Of a DNA stretch of 5,665 bases, positions 1 through 5,665 are shown one piece after another (position 1 is the first letter of the stretch; every line of letters starts with the position of its first letter). Below the pieces are notes generated by a model. That model had not been told where the DNA came from. It was given only the letters and a program-made list of their open reading frames with translations, and searched no databases. The stretch covers positions 14,182-19,846 of the forward strand of contig DGEY01000028.1 in the NCBI GenBank assembly GCA_002391385.1. Reading direction: 5' to 3'. Made by a program: the position numbers and the translations under genes. This DNA comes from Firmicutes bacterium UBA3914. Its GTDB lineage: Bacteria > Bacillota > Limnochordia > Darwinibacteriales > Darwinibacteriaceae.

Positions 1-190
1 TTGGCGAAGCGTACACCCTGCTCGAGCGCCAAGCCCCATGAAGTAGGCCGCCTGACAAACCATCGCCATGTGTCAACCACCTGCACTGGGAATCCCGATG
101 CTCCCCAAGATGAGGCCTAAGCAACCGGAAGTACTCCATGGGCTGACGGAGACAGCTAACGATATTCGTAGCATTTTCCTGACAATCACA
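1..190 (-). pseudogene. Decayed remnant of a PfkB-family sugar kinase (C-terminal part)
   Basis: Read on the minus strand, this stretch carries pieces of a PfkB-type kinase in several frames, interrupted by frameshifts and stops. Going leftwards there is an LVR-like segment near 178-186, then PVQVVDT (about 75-97), then GDG-SGGLLHG (about 38-66), then LEQGVRFA up to position 2. These match, in the same order, LVREYG, PVQAVDAT, GDGFLGGMLHE and LEASVRFAN of the intact kinase at 4588-5541. At the DNA level, 1-14 is identical to 4676-4689, 85-95 matches 4805-4815 at 10 of 11 bases, and 41-67 matches 4753-4779 at about 18 of 27. About 8 bases are missing in the DxTGAGD signature, which would remove the catalytic loop. 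Similarity is clear from 1 to about 110 and weaker beyond. It may continue to about 266 (residue 187 equivalent). The extreme C-terminus would lie left of the window. It cannot encode an active enzyme. Confidence 0.7.
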
Positions 191-431
191 GTCCTTCCTG
201 CACAGGGCGGCATGTCAGCGCTTGTGCTGCCGTACCTCAGAGGTTTCTCAAGTCAACGAAATTGTCCCCTTCTTTCTAGCAATATCGATAAAGACGCAAA
301 GCCAAGGCAAATAGAAGAGGAAAATCGACTTATGCAGAGAATTAGTCTCTTGGGATGGTAGCAATCACCACAGTAGCCTAGCCCGTTCTGTCGAACCAGT
401 GATCGTGAAATGCATCCCAAATGGTTTCCAC

Positions 432-468
432 GGGGCAGCAGCCCCTGGCTCTAGGCTTAGTCCAGGGG
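432..468 (+). promoter_or_regulatory. Two overlapping, mutually exclusive hairpins in the operon leader
   Basis: GGGGC (432-436) can pair with GCCCC (441-445) over an AGCA loop. Alternatively CCCCTGG (442-448) pairs with CCAGGGG (462-468), with an inner CTA/TAG helix (451-453 with 458-460) closing a GGCT loop. Both structures need bases 442-445, so only one can form at a time. The second is larger and should normally win. No T-run follows, so this is not a standard terminator. It could be a regulatory leader fold, an operator-like inverted repeat, or chance in a GC-rich patch. It matches no riboswitch class that I recognise. Confidence 0.35.
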
Positions 469-576
469 ATGTGCTTTGCTTTGCACCAGGTACAAGACAG
501 AAGGGGGGATTGCCGAAGGGTTACTGCAGTAGAGAGATAGGGCCAACGGAGTTGAGCGCAGTCTTGACACACTACT

Positions 577-587
577 GAGGAAGGTGA
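577..587 (+). promoter_or_regulatory. Ribosome binding site of the substrate-binding protein gene
   Basis: The run GAGGAAGGTGA contains two overlapping Shine-Dalgarno-like cores. The segment from 582, AGGTGAT, matches the anti-Shine-Dalgarno complement and lies 9 bases (counted from the AGG at 582-584) before GTG at 594. The GAGG at 577-580 lies 7 bases before TTG at 588. Both starts are in frame, two codons apart. I favour GTG at 594 because it gives the usual M-K-K signal-peptide start. Confidence 0.6.
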
Positions 588-593
588 TTGCTT

Positions 594-1649
594 GTGAAGA
601 AATTATTAACGGTAGTTCTTTTGGCGGCACTGGTTTTGGCTGCGTCCACTGCAGCCATGGCGGCAGTGAGGGTTGGTATCTCCATGCCCACCCAGAGCTT
701 GCAGCGCTGGAACCAAGACGGTGCCAACATGAAGGAGCGTTTTGAGGCCATTGGCTACGAAGTTGACCTCCAGTTCGCCAACAACAACGTAGCCCTGCAG
801 GTTTCGCAGATCGAAAACATGATCCTCAACGGAGCTGACGTCCTGGTCATCTCCGCCATTGACGGCGCCTCCTTGGGTACAGTTCTGGAGATCGCCAAAG
901 ACGAGGGCATTCCGGTAATTGCCTATGACCGCCTCATTATGGAAACGGATGCCGTCTCCTACTACGCCACCTTCGACAACTACATGGTCGGTACCATCCA
1001 GGGCAAGTACCTGGTGGAAGCCCTTGATCTCGACAACCGCACGGATCCGGTGAACATCGAGATCACTGCTGGTTCGCCAGATGACAACAACGCCCGCTAC
1101 TTCTATCAGGGGGCCATGGATCAGCTCATGCCTTACATCGAGGCTGGCAAGGTAGTGGTGCCCTCTGGCCAGATCGCTTTCGAGCAGGTTGCTACCTTAG
1201 AGTGGTCGTCCGAAAGGGCCCAGGCCCGCATGGATAACCTGATCGCTGCCAACTACGCCGGCGGTCTGAAGCTGCATGCGGTTCTCTGCTCCAACGACTC
1301 CACCGCCCTGGGTGTAACCAACTCCCTGATCGGCGCTGGGTTCACCAAAGAAGAGTTCCCGCTGATCACCGGCCAAGACTGCGACATCGCCAACACCAAG
1401 AACATCATCGCCGGCTATCAGGCCATGTCCGTCTTTAAGGACACCCGTACCCTGGCTGAGCAGGTTGTGAAGATGGTGCAGGCCATCGTCAACGGTGAAG
1501 AGCCTGAAGTCAACGACACCGAAACCTACTTCAACGGCGTATTCGTGGTACCAACATATCTGTGCGAACCGGTCTTTGCTGACATCAACAACTACGAGGA
1601 ACTCCTCATCGAAAGCGGCTATTACACACGGGAGCAGCTGGGACTCTAA
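594..1649 (+). CDS. chvE: ChvE-type sugar ABC transporter substrate-binding protein
   Basis: Extracytoplasmic receptor of a multiple-monosaccharide ABC importer. It binds a free sugar and delivers it to the GguAB membrane complex. The 351-residue product starts with a signal peptide: K2-K3, a hydrophobic core at 4-20, and an AMA-A site predicting signal peptidase I cleavage after residue 23. There is no lipobox cysteine. The mature part is a periplasmic-binding-protein type I fold of normal family length. Segments shared with Agrobacterium ChvE include VGISMPT (27-33), QIENMI, AYDRL (110-114), VSYYATFDN, SPDDNN (161-166), QARMDNL, GQD (260-262), FKDTR and EPEVNDT. ChvE is known to bind aldoses such as glucose, galactose, arabinose and xylose; the ligand here is inferred only by family. 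It is the first gene of the operon, 76 bases before the ATPase. An in-frame TTG at 588 would add two residues. Family assignment is firm, exact sugar is not. Confidence 0.93.
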   Translation: MKKLLTVVLLAALVLAASTAAMAAVRVGISMPTQSLQRWNQDGANMKERFEAIGYEVDLQFANNNVALQVSQIENMILNGADVLVISAIDGASLGTVLEIAKDEGIPVIAYDRLIMETDAVSYYATFDNYMVGTIQGKYLVEALDLDNRTDPVNIEITAGSPDDNNARYFYQGAMDQLMPYIEAGKVVVPSGQIAFEQVATLEWSSERAQARMDNLIAANYAGGLKLHAVLCSNDSTALGVTNSLIGAGFTKEEFPLITGQDCDIANTKNIIAGYQAMSVFKDTRTLAEQVVKMVQAIVNGEEPEVNDTETYFNGVFVVPTYLCEPVFADINNYEELLIESGYYTREQLGL

Positions 1650-1673
1650 GCTTTCAGCTTTAGAAACCACGAC

Positions 1674-1700
1674 GGCGAATGGGTGCTACACCCATTCGCC
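1674..1700 (+). promoter_or_regulatory. Intergenic 12-bp perfect hairpin after the binding-protein gene
   Basis: GGCGAATGGGTG (1674-1685) is followed by a CTA loop and its exact complement CACCCATTCGCC (1689-1700). It lies between the binding-protein stop and the ATPase ribosome site. The following bases are CGTTTAGGG, with only three T residues, so strong termination is unlikely. Such hairpins between binding-protein and membrane-component genes commonly protect the upstream mRNA from 3' exonucleases or cause partial termination, giving more receptor than membrane complex. That role is inferred here from position and structure. Confidence 0.75.
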
Positions 1701-1712
1701 CGTTTAGGGTTC

Positions 1713-1719
1713 AGGAGGG
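1713..1719 (+). promoter_or_regulatory. Ribosome binding site fixing the TTG start of the ATPase gene
   Basis: AGGAGGG is a near-perfect Shine-Dalgarno sequence 6 bases before TTG at 1726. The next in-frame ATG (codon 8) lies well inside the conserved N-terminus and has no comparable site, so TTG is the start. Confidence 0.85.
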
Positions 1720-1725
1720 TCACAA

Positions 1726-3279
1726 TTGGCCAAGAAATTACTGGAGATGCACTCAATCACCAAGGAGTTTCCTGGTGTTAAAGCCCTCGACAATGTGAAC
1801 ATCACCGTTAACGAGGGAGAAATCCACGCGGTTGTTGGTGAAAACGGAGCTGGAAAGTCGACTTTGATGAATGTACTCAGCGGAGTTCATCCCTACGGCT
1901 CTTATTCTGGAGACATCTACTTCGACGGACAGCTCTGCCGGTTCCACAGCATCAAGGACTCTGAACGACTGGGAATAGTCATCATTCACCAAGAATTGGC
2001 CCTCGTTCCTTATCTGTCCATTGGCGAGAACATGTTCTTGGGCAATGAACGGCGGCGCCGCCGCGGGGTCGTTGACTGGAATGAAACGTATCAAAAGGCG
2101 GAGGAATATCTCAAGGTTGTGGGCCTTGAGGAGAATCCTCGGACGCTGGTGAAAGACATCAGCGTAGGCAAGCAGCAGCTGGTTGAGATCGCCAAGGCGC
2201 TGGCTAAGGACGTCCGGCTCCTCATCTTGGACGAACCAACCTCGTCGTTGAACGAAGGGGATTCGTTGAAAGTCCTGAATCTGCTGTTGACCCTGAAACG
2301 TGAGAGGGGCATTACCTCGATTCTCATCTCCCACAAACTCAACGAGGTCGCCTATTGCGCTGACCGCATCACCATTTTGCGCGATGGATCCACCGTGGAA
2401 ACTCTGGACAAACACAAAGATGGGGTCACTGAAGAGCGGATTATCCGGGGAATGGTGGGCCGGGAGATGACTGAGCGCTATCCTCACCGTCCGCATACGA
2501 TCCGCAGCGAAGTGGCTCTCGAGGTCCAAGACTGGACCGTATACCATGAGCTGTACACTGAACGCAAAGTGGTAGACAACGTTTCTTTCAAACTTCATAA
2601 GGGTGAAGTCGCGGGGATCTATGGACTCATGGGCTCTGGACGCACAGAGCTGGCTTTATCCATTTTTGGACGCGCCTATGGGTCGCGCATCTCAGGCACA
2701 CTGATCAAGGACGGCCAGGTCTTGGAGCTGAACTCGGTACCCGAGGCCATTAACGCCGGGCTGACCTACGTCACCGAAGACCGGAAAGACAACGGGCTGA
2801 TCCTGGGTAACAGCATCATGCACAACATCACCCTGCCCCGAATGGACTTCGTTGCGCCCAAGGGACGCATCGACCGAGACCTGGAGCGGCAGACGGCCAA
2901 CCATTACCGCGAAGCTCTGGATATCAAGGCACCCAGCGTGGAGCAGCTGGTCAACAACCTTTCCGGCGGCAACCAGCAGAAAGTGCTGCTGGCCAAGTGG
3001 ATCTACTCCAAACCGGACATTCTCATCCTTGACGAGCCCACCCGGGGCGTGGACGTAGGGGCCAAATACGAGATCTACCAGATCATCAACGACTTGGCGA
3101 AACAAGGCAAGGCCATCCTGCTCATCTCTTCTGAGCTGCCTGAGATCTTAGGCATGTGCGACCGGATTTACGTCATGGACAGCGGGCGCATTATTGCAGA
3201 GTTTCCCCAGTCGGAGGCCACCCAAGAAGGTATTATGAACTGCATCATGCAGCAAAGTAAGGGGGAGATCGGGGCATGA
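1726..3279 (+). CDS. gguA: GguA/MmsA-type sugar ABC transporter ATP-binding protein
   Basis: Tandem ATPase that powers monosaccharide import on the cytoplasmic face of the membrane, paired with the permease immediately downstream. The 517-residue length is normal for the family, which carries two ABC domains in one chain. Domain 1 has Walker A GENGAGKST (38-46), a degenerate signature SVGKQQ (146-151), Walker B LILDEPT (166-172) and a switch histidine at 203 in SHKLNE. Domain 2 has a degenerate Walker A, GLMGSGRTE (300-308), a canonical signature LSGGNQQK (412-419), Walker B with D436-E437, and SSELPE where a switch histidine would be. This asymmetric pattern is usual for the carbohydrate-uptake type 2 (ribose/xylose/ChvE) ATPases, so it is not damage. 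Translation starts at TTG with a strong ribosome site. The stop overlaps the permease start as ATGA, implying translational coupling. The closest named relatives I recognise are GguA of Agrobacterium and MmsA. Confidence 0.93.
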   Translation: MAKKLLEMHSITKEFPGVKALDNVNITVNEGEIHAVVGENGAGKSTLMNVLSGVHPYGSYSGDIYFDGQLCRFHSIKDSERLGIVIIHQELALVPYLSIGENMFLGNERRRRRGVVDWNETYQKAEEYLKVVGLEENPRTLVKDISVGKQQLVEIAKALAKDVRLLILDEPTSSLNEGDSLKVLNLLLTLKRERGITSILISHKLNEVAYCADRITILRDGSTVETLDKHKDGVTEERIIRGMVGREMTERYPHRPHTIRSEVALEVQDWTVYHELYTERKVVDNVSFKLHKGEVAGIYGLMGSGRTELALSIFGRAYGSRISGTLIKDGQVLELNSVPEAINAGLTYVTEDRKDNGLILGNSIMHNITLPRMDFVAPKGRIDRDLERQTANHYREALDIKAPSVEQLVNNLSGGNQQKVLLAKWIYSKPDILILDEPTRGVDVGAKYEIYQIINDLAKQGKAILLISSELPEILGMCDRIYVMDSGRIIAEFPQSEATQEGIMNCIMQQSKGEIGA

Positions 3280-4520
3280 GTAGTCTCTGGACAACACTGC
3301 GGAATAATTTGCGGCAGTACATGATCCTGCTGGCGCTGCTGGCCATCATCATAGCTTTTCAACTGATGACCAACGGCACGCTGCTGAAGCCCATGAACGT
3401 TTCCAACCTCATATTCCAAAACGCCTACGTGGTTATTCTGGCCGTAGGTATGCTCATGTGTATTCTCACTGGCGGTAACATCGACCTGTCAGTTGGATCA
3501 GTGGTAGCCCTTATCGGTGCCTGTGCGGGAACCTTCATCATCAGCTGGGGCTGGAACTCGCACCTCACCATCCTGCTCTGTTTGTTGATCGGTCTGGCCA
3601 TCGGGGCGTGGCAGGGCTTCTGGATCGCCTACGCGCGCATCCCCGCCTTTATCGTCACCCTCTCTGGCATGTTGGTGTTCCGGGGCTTAACCCTGATCGT
3701 GTTAGGGGGACTCACCCTAGCACCGTTCCCCAGCGACTTTCTCGCCTATTCCACTGGCTACATACCCGACCTGTTTCCCGGGATGAGCCTGTTTGGGTTG
3801 AGAAACTCCACCTCGCTCCTGATCGGCGTGCTCCTGGCCATCATCTACTGCATTTCCCAGATGCGGGGCTGGATTTGGCGCAAGAAGAAGGCCTACGAGG
3901 TGGAGAGCCCTTGGGTTCTTCTGCTGAAGATGGTGATCGTCTCGGCCGCTGTGATCTGGCTGTTTTACACCCTCGGGGCTTACCGGGGCGTACCCAAGGT
4001 GCTGATCATCGTAGGCATCATCCTCATCGCCTACAGCTACTTCACCACACACACTGTGATGGGACGGCACCTCTATGCCCTGGGCGGTAACGAAAAGGCG
4101 GCGCGGCTTTCCGGTGTAAAAACGACACAGCTGCTGTTCCTCGCCTATGTGAACATGGCCTTCTTGGCCTCCATCGCCGGCATTGTCTTTTCGGCCAGGT
4201 TGAACTCGGCCTCTCCCCAAGCGGGGCAATCCTTTGAGCTGGACGCCATTGCCGCCTGTTTTATCGGTGGCGCCAGTGCCTATGGGGGAATTGGTACCGT
4301 TGGCGGCACGCTGATCGGTGCCATGATCATGGGCGTTTTGAACAACGGTATGTCCATCATGGGCATCAGCTCCAACGTCCAGCAGGTTGTGAAGGGTCTC
4401 GTCCTCTTGGGAGCTGTGGCCTTTGACGTTCTGGGCAAACAGAGAATGCAGCTGCGCTTCCTGCCCTTTTTTGGCAGAAGGGCACCGAAACCGCAGGAAA
4501 GCGTTAAGCTGGAAGGGTAA
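3276..4520 (+). CDS. gguB: GguB/MmsB-type sugar ABC transporter permease
   Basis: Inner-membrane channel subunit of the monosaccharide importer, expected to act as a dimer with the tandem ATPase. The 414-residue product is strongly hydrophobic, with roughly ten membrane segments starting near residue 12. The family motif GGNIDLSVGS (66-75) is intact. A cytoplasmic coupling-type segment, ALGGNEKAARLSGV, begins at 268, and GGASAYGGIGTVGG begins at 331; both are typical of the RbsC/XylH/GguB permeases. A basic loop near 196-210 (RGWIWRKKK) precedes further membrane segments and matches the longer GguB/XylH subgroup rather than the shorter RbsC type. The C-terminal tail is basic and cytoplasmic. 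The start overlaps the ATPase stop by four bases, with GGGGGAG at 3261-3267 as ribosome site. It is the last gene of the operon and is followed by a terminator. Confidence 0.92.
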   Translation: MSSLWTTLRNNLRQYMILLALLAIIIAFQLMTNGTLLKPMNVSNLIFQNAYVVILAVGMLMCILTGGNIDLSVGSVVALIGACAGTFIISWGWNSHLTILLCLLIGLAIGAWQGFWIAYARIPAFIVTLSGMLVFRGLTLIVLGGLTLAPFPSDFLAYSTGYIPDLFPGMSLFGLRNSTSLLIGVLLAIIYCISQMRGWIWRKKKAYEVESPWVLLLKMVIVSAAVIWLFYTLGAYRGVPKVLIIVGIILIAYSYFTTHTVMGRHLYALGGNEKAARLSGVKTTQLLFLAYVNMAFLASIAGIVFSARLNSASPQAGQSFELDAIAACFIGGASAYGGIGTVGGTLIGAMIMGVLNNGMSIMGISSNVQQVVKGLVLLGAVAFDVLGKQRMQLRFLPFFGRRAPKPQESVKLEG

Positions 4521-4532
4521 GCAAGCAAAGAG

Positions 4533-4570
4533 AAAGCCTTGGGCAGCATCCACTGACCAAGGCTTTTTTT
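4533..4570 (+). terminator. Rho-independent terminator of the transporter operon, between convergent genes
   Basis: AAAGCCTTGG (4533-4542) pairs with CCAAGGCTTT (4557-4566), and an inner CAG/CTG helix (4544-4546 with 4553-4555) closes a six-base loop. A run of seven T residues spans 4564-4570. It lies 12 bases after the permease stop. On the opposite strand the same stem is followed by the T-rich CTCTTT, so it may also stop transcription of the kinase, whose coding end is at 4588. Confidence 0.9.
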
Positions 4571-4587
4571 CTGTGCTCAACCGCCCC

Positions 4588-5541
4588 TTACCTGGCTAAG
4601 AAGCTCTGGACCTCAGCCAGGCTGGGCATGGCTGGAATGCCCCCTTTGCGGGTAACCACTAAAGCGCCAATGGCGTTGGCGAAGCGTACGCTTGCTTCCA
4701 GCTCCTCCAAGCTCCACTCCTCAAGGGCCTTGCCCCGCCGCAGGATTTCGTGGAGCATGCCCCCGAGAAAACCATCACCGGCGCCGGTGGCATCTACCGC
4801 CTGTACTGGAAATCCAGGTACAAGCCCGGTGAGATCGCCTAATCTAAAGAAGCAGCCGTCTTTGCCTAAAGTAACCAGAAGCAGACTCGTTCCATACTCC
4901 CTGACCAGCTGGGCGCTGCCCTGCGCGAGGCTGTCTGAGCCCGTAAGGAACTCCAGCTCCTCCCGGGAGATCTTCACAATGTCGGCCTGATCCATAACAG
5001 CCAGAATCTGGCGCTTCGCCTCCGCCAAGCTGGACCACAACGGAGGCCGGAGATTGGGATCATAGGAGATGAGCGCACCCCTTTCCTTCGCCCAGTGGAG
5101 AGCAGCCAAGGTCGCGCTGCGGGCCGGTTCATGGGTTAAGGATAGGGAACCGAAGTGAAAGATGGAAGCTGTAAGCTGCGCCCGATCCACTTCTTCCGGC
5201 CGCAGCAGGGTATCCGCCCCCGGGCTGCGGTAGAAACTAAAGGAGCGGTCTCCATCCTCGTGCAGATGCACAAAGGCTAAGGTGGTCTGGGCTGCCTCCT
5301 CCAGCACCAAGCCGTGGGTGGAAATGCCCCGGGAGGCGAGCACTTCCCGCAGCAAGCGGCCAAACTCATCGGCGCCCACCTTACCCAGGAAGGCGGTTTT
5401 CCTGCCCAGCTTAGCTAGACAGGCCAGGACATTGGCGGGGGCACCGCCGGGATTGGCCTCAAAGAGCGGATTTCCCTGCTCCGACAGCCCAGCCGGAGTG
5501 AAATCGATGAGTATTTCCCCCAAGGCCACAACATCGTACAT
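4588..5541 (-). CDS. PfkB-family carbohydrate kinase, probable fructokinase
   Basis: ATP-dependent cytoplasmic sugar kinase of the ribokinase/PfkB family; the closest style is bacterial fructokinase (ScrK-like, fructose to fructose 6-phosphate). The 317-residue length is normal. The N-terminus MYDVVALGEILIDF (1-14) provides the GE and D13 substrate-binding positions. GGAPANV (32-38) and the following LAKLGRKTAFLGKVGAD form PfkB signature 1. YDPNLR lies mid-protein, VTLGKDG leads into the nucleotide site, and DATGAGDG (250-257) is signature 2, with D256 as the expected catalytic base and GAG as the anion hole. ATG at 5539-5541 has AGGGGG (5550-5555) eight bases upstream. The 67 bases between this start and the stop at 5609 contain a small GCCCG/CGGGC hairpin (5580-5597) and no clear promoter. 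The gene converges on the transporter operon. Other PfkB activities, such as 2-keto-3-deoxygluconate or tagatose kinase, cannot be excluded, so I give no symbol. Confidence 0.9.
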   Translation of the reverse strand: MYDVVALGEILIDFTPAGLSEQGNPLFEANPGGAPANVLACLAKLGRKTAFLGKVGADEFGRLLREVLASRGISTHGLVLEEAAQTTLAFVHLHEDGDRSFSFYRSPGADTLLRPEEVDRAQLTASIFHFGSLSLTHEPARSATLAALHWAKERGALISYDPNLRPPLWSSLAEAKRQILAVMDQADIVKISREELEFLTGSDSLAQGSAQLVREYGTSLLLVTLGKDGCFFRLGDLTGLVPGFPVQAVDATGAGDGFLGGMLHEILRRGKALEEWSLEELEASVRFANAIGALVVTRKGGIPAMPSLAEVQSFLAR

Positions 5542-5608
5542 GCCACTCGCCCCCTAGTAACGAGAATCTGGCTTTTGGGGCCCGTTTTCTTCCGGGCTGC
5601 CCTAACCC

Positions 5609-5665
5609 TTATTTCTCCAGCAGCACCCATTTAGCCTTTTGCCCACCAAGTAAAATGACCCACCT
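5609..5665 (-). CDS. Possible 3' end of an unidentified minus-strand gene
   Basis: On the minus strand a frame is open from the window edge for 18 codons and ends with TAA at 5609-5611; the last residues read GGQKAKWVLLEK. It lies 67 bases upstream of the kinase start on the same strand, so it could be the preceding gene of a kinase operon. The piece is too short to show a domain, and an open stretch this short is not significant on its own. I do not recognise the family. Confidence 0.3.
   Translation of the reverse strand, partial: RWVILLGGQKAKWVLLEK

Larger units (their letters stand above)
267..587. other. Non-coding leader region of the transporter operon
   Basis: I see no credible gene in this stretch of about 320 bases. 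The open frames on both strands are short, lack good ribosome sites and resemble nothing I recognise. The left part may be further decayed kinase sequence, but the match is too weak to claim. The right part holds the hairpins at 432-468, a perfect 10-bp palindrome TACTGCAGTA at 522-531 that could be a regulator site, and the ribosome site of the binding-protein gene. A promoter for the operon should lie here, but I could not find a convincing -35/-10 pair. Confidence 0.55.

Noticed and set aside
1..190. Initial reading of the remnant as a dicarboxylate symporter fragment (GSIGIPSAGG)
   Set aside because: One frame loosely resembles that family, but the ordered DNA and protein matches to the intact PfkB kinase are better and cover more of the stretch.
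68..361. 97-codon plus-strand open frame
   Set aside because: No ribosome site, no recognisable domain, and it lies opposite the decayed kinase remnant whose minus-strand similarity explains the sequence better.
564..569. TTGACA resembling a -35 promoter box
   Set aside because: A -10 box at normal spacing would fall at about 587-592, on the start codon, and no TATAAT-like sequence is there.
378..572. 64-codon minus-strand open frame in the leader
   Set aside because: Short, cysteine- and tryptophan-rich with no family resemblance, and spans the hairpin region; probably chance.
1726..3279. Degenerate signature in domain 1 and degenerate Walker A in domain 2 of the ATPase as inactivating mutations
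   Set aside because: This asymmetry is the normal pattern in tandem sugar-uptake ATPases of this class.
3717..4580. 287-codon minus-strand open frame opposite the permease
   Set aside because: It is the antisense shadow of a clearly conserved permease, low in hydrophobic content and without recognisable motifs, and it runs through the terminator.
5580..5597. GCCCG/CGGGC hairpin upstream of the kinase as a terminator
   Set aside because: The stem is only 5 bp with an 8-base loop and no T-run follows on either strand.

Overview
The window holds a complete three-gene ABC importer operon for monosaccharides on the plus strand. It is followed by a convergent PfkB-family sugar kinase on the minus strand. 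The importer genes are a ChvE-type substrate-binding protein (594-1649), a GguA/MmsA-type tandem ATPase (1726-3279) and a GguB/MmsB-type permease (3276-4520). The kinase (4588-5541) most resembles bacterial fructokinases. A strong hairpin with a T-run (4533-4570) separates the two converging units.

Layout: positions 1-190, and possibly to 266, hold a decayed minus-strand remnant of a second PfkB kinase that resembles the intact one at the other end. About 320 bases (267-587) without a credible gene follow; they contain two overlapping, mutually exclusive hairpins and form the leader region of the transporter operon. The three transporter genes follow, with a 12-bp perfect hairpin in the gap after the binding-protein gene and an ATGA stop/start overlap between ATPase and permease. 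At the right edge, minus-strand codons 5609-5665 may be the last 18 codons of another gene upstream of the kinase.

How the genes work together: the binding protein captures a free sugar outside the inner membrane, the permease forms the pore and the ATPase drives import. The imported sugar arrives unphosphorylated, so a cytoplasmic kinase next door is metabolically sensible. ChvE-type proteins bind aldoses while the kinase looks ketose-specific, so an isomerase elsewhere may link them, or the two units may simply be neighbours.

Organism: the strong Shine-Dalgarno sites, TTG/GTG starts, moderate GC content and kinase style suggest a Bacillota-like bacterium. The binding protein has an ordinary signal peptide without a lipobox cysteine, which fits a cell with an outer membrane, so a diderm Bacillota lineage is a reasonable guess. 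The sequence alone does not settle this.

The window is mostly ordinary carbohydrate-uptake DNA. I found no evidence of a new kind of system. The least expected observation is the kinase remnant on the left.
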